Shown one piece after another: positions 6,659 through 11,495 of a stretch of 11,495 nucleotides of DNA (within the stretch, counting starts at the first letter, position 1; each line of letters opens with the position of its first letter). This DNA comes from an uncultured Fibrobacter sp. Lineage in GTDB: Bacteria; Fibrobacterota; Fibrobacteria; Fibrobacterales; Fibrobacteraceae. The stretch covers positions 1-11,495 of the forward strand of contig CALATK010000194.1 of assembly GCA_937891805.1 (NCBI GenBank), written 5' to 3'. Under the pieces are notes generated by a model. That model made no database searches, was not told the DNA's origin, and saw only the letters and a list, made by a program, of their open reading frames with translations. The position numbers and the translations under genes are program-made.

Positions 6659-7357
6659 TTACAGCGCAAACAGCGCGACGGCCATGAACAGGAATACCGC
6701 ACCGGAGAACCAGTTCAGGTTGCGGTTCGCCTTGGGGCTGTTCAGCATGAACTTCTTGACGGCACCCGCCAAAAGCGCAACAGTTCCGAACACGATGAAG
6801 GTCGCCACCACGAATTCCGACCCGAGAATCAACATCTGGACCGACGGGCTCAAGGGACTGTCCATCTTTACCGCAGGCGGGATAAACGACAGCGCGAAAA
6901 GTATCGCCTTCGGGTTCGTGAGGTTCATGATGATGCCCCGCAAGTAGAGCCTGCGGGCCAACAACGATTGCGATTTATCCAATTCCGAACTCCGAACCCC
7001 AGATTCCGAATTCCGAATTCCGAACTCCGAACTCCGAACTCCAGATTCCGAATTCCGAACTCCGAATTCCGAACTAATAACCACTCCCGCCCGCACCTGG
7101 AAGCTTTTGTAGGCCAGATACACCAGGTAGGCAGCGCCCATGCACTGGATCACGAAAAACGCCACAGGGCTTGCGGCAATCAGGGCAGACACGCCCACCA
7201 CCAAAAGTCCCGTCTGCACCAGGATTCCCGTACACAGTCCGCAAATAATGCAAAATCCGGCCTTGGCTCCGTGAGTAGCGCTCTGGGCTAGTACGAACAA
7301 ATTATCCGGCCCGGGAGCGAGGGCGACGACGATGGCGGCAATGAAAAATTCAAGCAT
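6659..7357 (-). CDS. LysE/RhtB-family amino-acid exporter with a repeat-expanded loop
   Basis: The 232-residue inner-membrane protein has the LysE/RhtB pattern of about six hydrophobic helices. LAPGPDNLFVLAQSATHG (13-30) is the family N-terminal signature, GAAYLVYLAYKSFQ (74-87) ends the third helix, and FLRG-like LYLRGIIMNLTNPKAILF (137-154) opens the second half. The family exports amino acids or their derivatives; the substrate is not predictable. Residues about 95-125 are an inserted 31-residue heptapeptide repeat of the form (S/N)SE(F/S)G(V/I)R, encoded by a 7-bp tandem repeat; without it the length is about 201, the family norm. The insert falls in the variable loop between the two halves and keeps frame, so the protein may still work. 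No ribosome binding site is seen before the ATG. The zinc-ribbon gene ends 26 bp upstream on the same strand, suggesting co-transcription. Confidence 0.92.
   Translation of the reverse strand: MLEFFIAAIVVALAPGPDNLFVLAQSATHGAKAGFCIICGLCTGILVQTGLLVVGVSALIAASPVAFFVIQCMGAAYLVYLAYKSFQVRAGVVISSEFGVRNSESGVRSSEFGIRNSESGVRSSELDKSQSLLARRLYLRGIIMNLTNPKAILFALSFIPPAVKMDSPLSPSVQMLILGSEFVVATFIVFGTVALLAGAVKKFMLNSPKANRNLNWFSGAVFLFMAVALFAL
6983..7073. repeat. Heptanucleotide tandem array, 13 units of YTCCGAA
   Basis: The + strand reads as 13 consecutive 7-bp units: eleven are TTCCGAA or CTCCGAA, and two (6997-7003 and 7039-7045) are degenerate, ending in CCAGA. The array lies wholly within the exporter gene. 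Because 7 is not a multiple of 3, three units encode seven residues, giving the heptapeptide repeat in the protein. The unit contains no stop in any frame on either strand. The same unit recurs at 7947-7974. Confidence 0.95.
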
Positions 7358-7383
7358 AAAAAACAGCGGTAAGTGGACTTGGG

Positions 7384-7842
7384 CTACAAGCTTTCCAGGA
7401 ACTTTTCGGCGTCCATCTCGGCAAGGTCTTTCTGCAACTTTTCCAGGGCCTCGTCCGTAATGGCCACGGCCCTGCGGGCATCCCCGTGACCAGCACCACC
7501 AACAGCGGCACCACCGGCATCGGCCACGCGATTTTCGCCTGCACCGGACTGACCGACACGCTCCTCCGCCAAGGCATTGGACGCATCCACCATACGGCGC
7601 AGCGAATCCGCCACCTCCTTCACCGAGGCGTCGTTACTCACCACCACGTCCAGCACCTTGGAAAGCCGCTTGCGGAGCCCTGCAAACTCGTCCCTGTCCA
7701 GCTCGGCGGTTTCTCCCCCGTAGTACATCAGCGGAGTCTTGCACCTGACGCAAGAAAACACCATCATGCTGGAAGGCTCGCCCTTCACCATGACCTGGAA
7801 AGAAGACCCGCAATGGGGGCAGTTGATATGCAGTTCGCTCAT
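7384..7842 (-). CDS. Small zinc-ribbon protein of unknown function
   Basis: The 152-residue product begins with a zinc ribbon: CPHC at residues 8-11 and CVRC at 31-34, a four-cysteine site like those of MJ0042-type or other short ribbons. An acidic and basic helical stretch follows (about 47-92, DRDEFAGLRKRLSKVLDVVV). Then comes a Gly/Ala-rich low-complexity linker (about 97-122), and a C-terminal helix (about 128-152, EALEKLQKDLAEMDAEKFLE). No enzyme motif is visible and I do not recognise the protein; a nucleic-acid or protein-binding adaptor role is only a guess. There is no Shine-Dalgarno sequence. A -10-like TTTCTACATTA on the - strand ends 6 nt before the ATG, so a leaderless transcript is possible. 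The exporter gene follows after 26 bp. Confidence 0.75.
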   Translation of the reverse strand: MSELHINCPHCGSSFQVMVKGEPSSMMVFSCVRCKTPLMYYGGETAELDRDEFAGLRKRLSKVLDVVVSNDASVKEVADSLRRMVDASNALAEERVGQSGAGENRVADAGGAAVGGAGHGDARRAVAITDEALEKLQKDLAEMDAEKFLESL

Positions 7843-7859
7843 GATCTATAATGTAGAAA
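7843..7859 (-). promoter_or_regulatory. Candidate -10 box before the zinc-ribbon gene
   Basis: On the - strand TTTCTACATTA ends 6 nt upstream of the ATG at 7842, almost the same arrangement as ahead of the gene at 4852. No ribosome binding site is present and the -35 is unclear. The 138 bp between this gene and mraY (7843-7980) is A/T-rich and must hold divergent promoters; I cannot place the mraY promoter with confidence (TTTTAGATAGG at about 7914-7924 is a weak candidate). Confidence 0.3.
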
Positions 7860-7946
7860 ATGATAGGCCTTATGAAAATCCTTGAAAAGCCAATTCTCAA
7901 ACAAAAAATTATTTTTTAGATAGGTGCATTAACATTCAAACATTTA

Positions 7947-7974
7947 TTCTGAACTCCGAATTCCGAACTCCGAA
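7947..7974. repeat. Heptanucleotide array, 4 units of YTCCGAA, in the mraY leader
   Basis: Four consecutive 7-bp units (TTCTGAA, CTCCGAA, TTCCGAA, CTCCGAA) end 6 bp before the mraY ATG. The unit and orientation are the same as in the array at 6983-7073, about 870 bp away. It occupies the place where a Shine-Dalgarno sequence would be expected, and none is present. Confidence 0.9.
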
Positions 7975-7980
7975 TTAACT

Positions 7981-9126
7981 ATGCTCTGCCATTGGCTCTA
8001 TCACATTACCAGCATCGACCTTTTCGACGGCCGTCTGTTCCGCGCAGGTGTCGCCGCCATGCTCTCCATCGTCTTAGTCATGTGCCTCATGCCGGTCTAT
8101 ATCCGCAAGCTCCAGCGCCTTGACGCCACCTCCGATTTTGACAAGGACGGAGCCAAGAGCCCTCCCATCATGGGCGGTCTCCTTCTGGTAATCGTCGTCG
8201 AGGTCGTCTCGCTCCTGGTCTGCAAGATGAACGGCTACAGCATTTCCACCCTGGTCATCCTGGCGGCATTCTCCGCCGTGGGCGCCATCGACGACATCGC
8301 GAAAGTCAAGGCCAAGCGCCTCATCAAGCTGGGCAAGCTCAAGGCCGCCGACTACATGGACAAGGCCGACGGCATCTCCAGCAGCCTCCGCCTGTTCCTC
8401 TATTTCCTGTTCAGCCTGGTGGTGGCCATCTTCTGCTACAAGTTCATTCCCGAACTCAAGGGCGACCTGACCATCCCCTTCCTCCCTATCGACGTATTCC
8501 AGCTGCACCTGCCCAACTGGATTTTCGTCGCCTTCATGACATTTGTCATCGCGGCCAGCGCCAACGGAACCAACTTCACCGACGGCCTGGACAGCCTCGT
8601 TTCGGTGCCGATCCTCACCAGCATGGTGTTCGTGGGTCTCGTGGCCTACGTGAGCGGAAACTTCATCTTCAGCCAGTACCTGCGCGTGCCCTACCTGCAG
8701 GGCTGCGACGAACTGTTCCCCATCGCCACCGCCATTGCAGGCGCCCTCCTTGCCTACCTGTGGTTCAACAGTCCTCCCGCCGAAATCTACATGGGCGACG
8801 CGGGCTCCGTGGGCTTTGGCGCCGCCATCGGCATCATGTTCATCCTGGTGCAAGCGGGACTATTCCTGCCCATCGTCTGCATCATCATCATCGCCGAAGC
8901 CTGCTCCGTGCTGCTCCAAATTCTTTGGTTCAAGTTCACCCGCAAGACCACCGGCACCGGCAAGCGCCTGTTCCTCTGCGCGCCGCTGCACCACCACTAC
9001 CAAAAGAAATGGGAAGGCAAGTTCCCGAGCAAGCCCCTGATGAACTCCAAGATAGTGTGGCGTATGCACCTGGTGAGCATCTTCGCCCTCATCTTCAGCA
9101 TGGTGGTGTTTTTTGGAATTAGGTAG
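7981..9126 (+). CDS. mraY: Phospho-N-acetylmuramoyl-pentapeptide transferase (MraY-type)
   Basis: MraY is a polytopic inner-membrane enzyme that transfers phospho-MurNAc-pentapeptide to undecaprenyl phosphate, making lipid I for peptidoglycan. The 381-residue product (family about 360) has about ten hydrophobic helices and the key sites: AIDD with Asp104/Asp105, NFTDGLDSL at 198-206, AEIYMGDAGSVGFG with Asp273, and the MraY-specific APLHHHYQKKWEG with His337-339. The HHH loop favours MraY over WecA-type relatives. Two features differ from the usual family: KSPPIMGG (59-66) replaces the K-G-TPTMGG motif, and an extra stretch of roughly 10-14 residues follows the DD motif (about 112-132, LIKLGKLKAADYMDKAD). 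The N-terminus MLCHWLYHI resembles other MraY starts, fixing ATG 7981 although no ribosome binding site precedes it. It stands outside any division/cell-wall cluster here. Whether it is the sole mraY of the genome cannot be seen. Confidence 0.9.
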   Translation: MLCHWLYHITSIDLFDGRLFRAGVAAMLSIVLVMCLMPVYIRKLQRLDATSDFDKDGAKSPPIMGGLLLVIVVEVVSLLVCKMNGYSISTLVILAAFSAVGAIDDIAKVKAKRLIKLGKLKAADYMDKADGISSSLRLFLYFLFSLVVAIFCYKFIPELKGDLTIPFLPIDVFQLHLPNWIFVAFMTFVIAASANGTNFTDGLDSLVSVPILTSMVFVGLVAYVSGNFIFSQYLRVPYLQGCDELFPIATAIAGALLAYLWFNSPPAEIYMGDAGSVGFGAAIGIMFILVQAGLFLPIVCIIIIAEACSVLLQILWFKFTRKTTGTGKRLFLCAPLHHHYQKKWEGKFPSKPLMNSKIVWRMHLVSIFALIFSMVVFFGIR

Positions 9127-9141
9127 GGGGAAGCCTCCCCC
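9126..9141 (+). terminator. Weak GC hairpin just after mraY
   Basis: GGGGGA and TCCCCC form a 6-bp stem around AGCC right after the stop codon (TAG 9124-9126). No T run follows, so it is a doubtful intrinsic terminator; it may stabilise the mRNA 3' end or belong to the repetitive intergenic DNA that follows. Confidence 0.35.
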
Positions 9142-9162
9142 TCGTCAAAGCCTTGCCCCTTC

Positions 9163-9223
9163 TGTCACTCTGAAACAAACAATGTGTCATTCTGAGCGAA
9201 ACGAAGTGGAGTCGAAGAATCCA
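9163..9223. repeat. Dispersed TGTCATTCTGAGCGA-type intergenic repeat
   Basis: TGTCAYTCTGA occurs twice, at 9163-9173 and 9185-9195. The second copy continues with GCGAAACGAAGTGGAGTCGA and ends AGAATCC. ATTCT (9189-9193) and AGAAT (9216-9220) are inverted, so the segment can fold as a hairpin. I recall closely similar sequence (GGATTCTTCGACTCC... in reverse) as a common interspersed intergenic repeat in many bacterial genomes. It lies in the 186-bp gap between mraY and the pyrophosphorylase gene. Confidence 0.65.
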
Positions 9224-9250
9224 GGGCAAGTCTTTGCCTACCCCCTCTCC

Positions 9251-9265
9251 TAGGGGACACCCCTA
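9251..9265. repeat. Short perfect hairpin in the intergenic region
   Basis: TAGGGG and CCCCTA form a 6-bp stem around ACA, followed by AAAACCCCGG. There is no T run on the + strand. The function is unknown; it lies 47 bp upstream of the pyrophosphorylase ATG, next to an A/T-rich stretch (9282-9300) that could hold its promoter. Confidence 0.4.
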
Positions 9266-9312
9266 AAACCCCGGAACCAGAATTTAAAATTCAAAAATTT
9301 CAAGAGTCTCAA

Positions 9313-10650
9313 ATGAACGACATTGTCAGCAAGTTGAACGCAGCAGGGCAGCAAGAGTTGGCCGCCCGCCTTGAATCATTGAGCGGCGAGGCCCGCAGCC
9401 TTCTGGAGCGAGATATTTTATCCCAGGACTGGGAAGAACTGAAGGCACTCTACGCCGAGAAGTCCGCCGCCACCCTGGCAGACAACGTTTCCGCCGACCT
9501 CAAGCCCATGCCTTTCAAGATTGCCGCTGACGACCTGCGCTACGACTTCTGGAAAGAAACCGGAGAAATCCTGCTCCAGAAAGGACAGGTGGCCGCGTTC
9601 CTGGTAGCAGGCGGACAGGGTTCCCGCCTAGGCTTCGACGGTCCTAAGGGAATGTTCGACATCGGCCTCCCCAGCCACAAGAGTTTGTTCCAGTTGCAGG
9701 CGGAACGCCTGCAAAACCTGGCCGCACAGGTGGGCCACCCCATTCCCTGGTGCATCATGACCAGCCCCCTGAACCACGAGGCCACCGTCAACTTCTTTAC
9801 CGAGCACAAGTTTTTTGGCATGGACCGGGACAACATCCGCTTTTTTGAGCAGGGCACTATCTGCGCTCTCGATCCGAACGGTAAAGCAGTCGTGGACGAG
9901 AACAACCGCCTAGCCCTTGTGCCCGACGGAAACGGTGGCTGCTTCCGCGCATTGGCACAAAGCGGCACTCTGGCCTGGCTTGTCGAAAAGGGCGTGCAGT
10001 ACGTGTTCCTCTACAGCGTGGATAACGCGCTGTGCCGCATTTGCGACCCGGCGTTCATCGGGGCCCTCGCCAGCGAAGGCCGCAGCATGTCCGCCTCCAA
10101 GGTGGTGCCCAAGGCAGGGCCAAACGAGAAGGTGGGCATATTCGCCCTGCAGAACGGCAAGCCCGGCGTGGTGGAATACAGCGACCTTCCCGAAAACTAC
10201 CGCGACATGACCAACGCCGACGGCAGCCTCACCTTCGACGGCGGAAACATCGCCATCCACCTGTTCAAGCTGGCAGGGCTCCGCAAGCTGCAGACCAGCA
10301 GGCTCCCGTGGCACACCGCCCGAAAGACCGTCTGCGGCATCGAAAAATGCTTCAAGTTCGAGCAGTTCCTCTTTGACGCCTTCCCGCTGCTGGGTTCCAT
10401 GCTTCCCTTCGGAGTGGTCCGCGAAGAAGAGTTCAGCCCCGTCAAGAACGCCGACGGAAACGATTCTCCCAAGACCGCCCGCAACATGATCGGACGCCTC
10501 CACAAGGAATGGCTGAAGAAGGCCCACGTCGAAGTCAAGGAAGACAAGCTCTACGAAATCTCGCCTACCATCAGCTACGCCGGCGAAGGACTTTCCCGCA
10601 GGCTGTTCGTGCGGGAATTCGGCCGGAACATTCTAGAGTTTGATGCCTAG
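9313..10650 (+). CDS. Eukaryotic-type UDP-N-acetylhexosamine/UDP-sugar pyrophosphorylase (UDPGP family)
   Basis: The 445-residue cytosolic enzyme belongs to the UDPGP family, which joins UTP and a sugar 1-phosphate to give a UDP-sugar plus pyrophosphate. The nucleotide-binding motif LVAGGQGSRLG is at 97-107 and PKGMFDIGLPSHKSLFQLQA at 111-130. This layout matches eukaryotic UAP1/AGX1 UDP-GlcNAc pyrophosphorylase more than bacterial GlmU or GalU. Further family sites are VPDGNGG (203-209), YSVDNALCRICDP (234-246, the UAP1-like VDN segment), NEKVG (271-275) and VVEYSDLPE (286-294). UDP-GlcNAc is the likely product, but UDP-Glc or UDP-GalNAc cannot be excluded. The N-terminal 70 residues are helical, as in UAP1. 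The start is set by homology spacing; the ribosome binding site is weak. It ends 32 bp before the acyltransferase gene, so the two may be co-transcribed in envelope biosynthesis. Confidence 0.9.
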   Translation: MNDIVSKLNAAGQQELAARLESLSGEARSLLERDILSQDWEELKALYAEKSAATLADNVSADLKPMPFKIAADDLRYDFWKETGEILLQKGQVAAFLVAGGQGSRLGFDGPKGMFDIGLPSHKSLFQLQAERLQNLAAQVGHPIPWCIMTSPLNHEATVNFFTEHKFFGMDRDNIRFFEQGTICALDPNGKAVVDENNRLALVPDGNGGCFRALAQSGTLAWLVEKGVQYVFLYSVDNALCRICDPAFIGALASEGRSMSASKVVPKAGPNEKVGIFALQNGKPGVVEYSDLPENYRDMTNADGSLTFDGGNIAIHLFKLAGLRKLQTSRLPWHTARKTVCGIEKCFKFEQFLFDAFPLLGSMLPFGVVREEEFSPVKNADGNDSPKTARNMIGRLHKEWLKKAHVEVKEDKLYEISPTISYAGEGLSRRLFVREFGRNILEFDA

Positions 10651-10678
10651 ATCCTAGAATCTAGTCCCTAACCCCTAA
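10630..10678. repeat. Second heptad-phased array (unit near NNCCTAR) at a gene junction
   Basis: Read from 10630 in steps of 7, the units are ATTCTAG, AGTTTGA (degenerate), TGCCTAG, ATCCTAG, AATCTAG, TCCCTAA and CCCCTAA. The array covers the end of the pyrophosphorylase gene, supplies its TAG stop, and ends 4 bp before the next ATG, where no Shine-Dalgarno sequence is present. The unit differs from YTCCGAA but has the same 7-bp period. Confidence 0.6.
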
Positions 10679-10682
10679 AAAA

Positions 10683-11495
10683 ATGTTCCATCTCAAGGTC
10701 ACTACATACAAGATAATCCTGTTCGTTCTGCTGCGGTTGCCGGACGCCTTCTTTGCGCTGCTGTTCAAGATTGCGTTTCCTATCTACAAGGCTCTCCATA
10801 CCAAGCGGGCCTACGGCCGCGTGGAACGGCTTCTGCAAGAAACGGGCTTCTACGGAAAAAGCGCCACACGCAAGCACAAGGTCACGCCCAAAGACGTGTT
10901 CGAAAGCATCTACTGGAACGGCATCGACAGCTACCGCCTGCTGGCCCGGATTCCCTCTGCCACGGCACGGGTCCGATTCGAGAACGAATTTATTATGCAA
11001 GATGCCGCCAAGGAGGGAATCGTGGTGGGCATGAGCATCCACCAGGGCGCCTTCGAGAACATGCACCGGATTCTCTGCCGTTACGGCAAGCCGGTACACC
11101 TCATTACCGACTCTGCAGGGGATGCCGCCATGCGCAAGTGCCTAGAAGACCTGCGCAGCGACCCGAACCTCACCGAATACCACCCCGACAAGCTCCAGAG
11201 CCTTATCCGTAACCTGTTCAAGACCCAGGGAATCCTTGCCATGGTGGTGGACCAGGGCCGTAACACCAAGGGCAACACCGTCTCCCTTTTCGGAAAAAAG
11301 AACACCCTTTATTTGCGGCTCCCTGTCAAGGTAAACCAGATGGGGGCAAGCATCGTCACCTTCCGCACCTACAGCGAAACAGTTGTCAAGCAGGGGAAAA
11401 AAGTCCGGGAGCACGTCATCCGGTTCGAGCACTACTACCCACCCAAGATGGCCACCACCCCCGAAGGCGAAAAAATCTCCGGTGTACGTATCAAA
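10683..11495 (+). CDS. LpxL/HtrB-like lysophospholipid acyltransferase; 3' partial
   Basis: The frame is open from ATG 10683 to the window edge (271 codons, no stop), so the C-terminus is missing. The N-terminus is hydrophobic (about 8-36, YKIILFVLLRLPDAFFALLF), as in membrane-bound acyltransferases. The LPLAT catalytic HX4E motif is seen as HQGAFE at 120-125 (His120, Glu125) within VVGMSIHQGAFENM. The second conserved block, GILAMVVDQGRNTKGN followed by FGKK, is at 183-206 and resembles the G-x-x-x-D-Q-x-x...FFG block of LpxL/LpxM lipid A late acyltransferases. The likely role is transfer of an acyl chain from acyl-ACP to lipid A or a related envelope lipid; the exact acceptor is unknown. 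The gene follows the pyrophosphorylase by 32 bp with no ribosome binding site; a heptad-phased repeat fills the spacer. Confidence 0.85.
   Translation, partial: MFHLKVTTYKIILFVLLRLPDAFFALLFKIAFPIYKALHTKRAYGRVERLLQETGFYGKSATRKHKVTPKDVFESIYWNGIDSYRLLARIPSATARVRFENEFIMQDAAKEGIVVGMSIHQGAFENMHRILCRYGKPVHLITDSAGDAAMRKCLEDLRSDPNLTEYHPDKLQSLIRNLFKTQGILAMVVDQGRNTKGNTVSLFGKKNTLYLRLPVKVNQMGASIVTFRTYSETVVKQGKKVREHVIRFEHYYPPKMATTPEGEKISGVRIK

Noticed and set aside
6983..7073. CRISPR array
   Set aside because: The units are contiguous 7-mers with no spacers and no cas genes are nearby.
6968..7291. Open frame on the + strand opposite the exporter, rich in RTPNS-like repeats
   Set aside because: It is open only because the 7-bp repeat has no stop in any frame; the - strand frame has the exporter motifs.
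6659..7357. Exporter as a pseudogene broken by the repeat
   Set aside because: The repeat keeps the frame and both conserved halves are intact on either side, so an intact gene with an enlarged loop is the simpler reading.
1..11495. Defence system, prophage, integrative element or biosynthetic cluster
   Set aside because: All genes are housekeeping, envelope or surface functions; no nuclease, integrase, transposase, attachment site or synthase motifs were seen.

Overview
The window reads as a stretch of bacterial chromosome, most likely from the Fibrobacterota (Fibrobacter or a close relative). This is inferred from three things: the flavour of the proteins (a large modular secreted carbohydrate-active protein with a type IX-like C-terminal tail, and a Ser-rich lipoprotein), a free-standing rpsD, and A/T-rich TTCTAnnWTT boxes ahead of genes in an otherwise fairly GC-rich sequence. 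No rRNA or taxon-specific marker is present, so the assignment is tentative.

Layout. (1) 1-4061, + strand: the 3' part of a large secreted beta-helix protein (pectate-lyase/GH55-like fold, PKD-like domain, DNRLRE/CBM96-like domain, sorting tail), followed 12 bp later by a lipoprotein of unknown function; together they look like a cell-surface polysaccharide module. (2) 4066-4826: a self-contained rpsD unit with its own promoter, a short leader that can fold as a pseudoknot, and a strong terminator. (3) 4852-6652: a small DUF4321-type membrane protein overlapping gatA (glutamyl-tRNA amidotransferase subunit A), closed by a terminator that can serve both strands. (4) 7842-6659, - strand: a small zinc-ribbon protein followed by a LysE/RhtB-type exporter whose central loop has been expanded by a heptanucleotide tandem repeat. 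(5) 7981-9126, +: an MraY-type phospho-MurNAc-pentapeptide transferase. (6) 9313-11495, +: a eukaryotic-type UDP-N-acetylhexosamine pyrophosphorylase and the 5' part of an LpxL/HtrB-like acyltransferase. The last three + strand genes fit a cell-envelope theme (peptidoglycan lipid I, UDP-GlcNAc supply, lipid acylation), although mraY is separated from the other two by 186 bp of repetitive intergenic DNA.

Most of the genes are ordinary. What stands out is non-coding or repeat-level structure. Heptanucleotide arrays (unit YTCCGAA) occur inside the exporter gene and again just before the mraY start codon. A second heptad-phased array (unit close to NNCCTAR) sits just before the acyltransferase start codon. 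A dispersed hairpin-type repeat lies upstream of the pyrophosphorylase. The rpsD leader contains two interleaved stems suggestive of an S4 autoregulatory pseudoknot. I see no defence system, CRISPR array, insertion sequence, phage gene, tRNA or rRNA.
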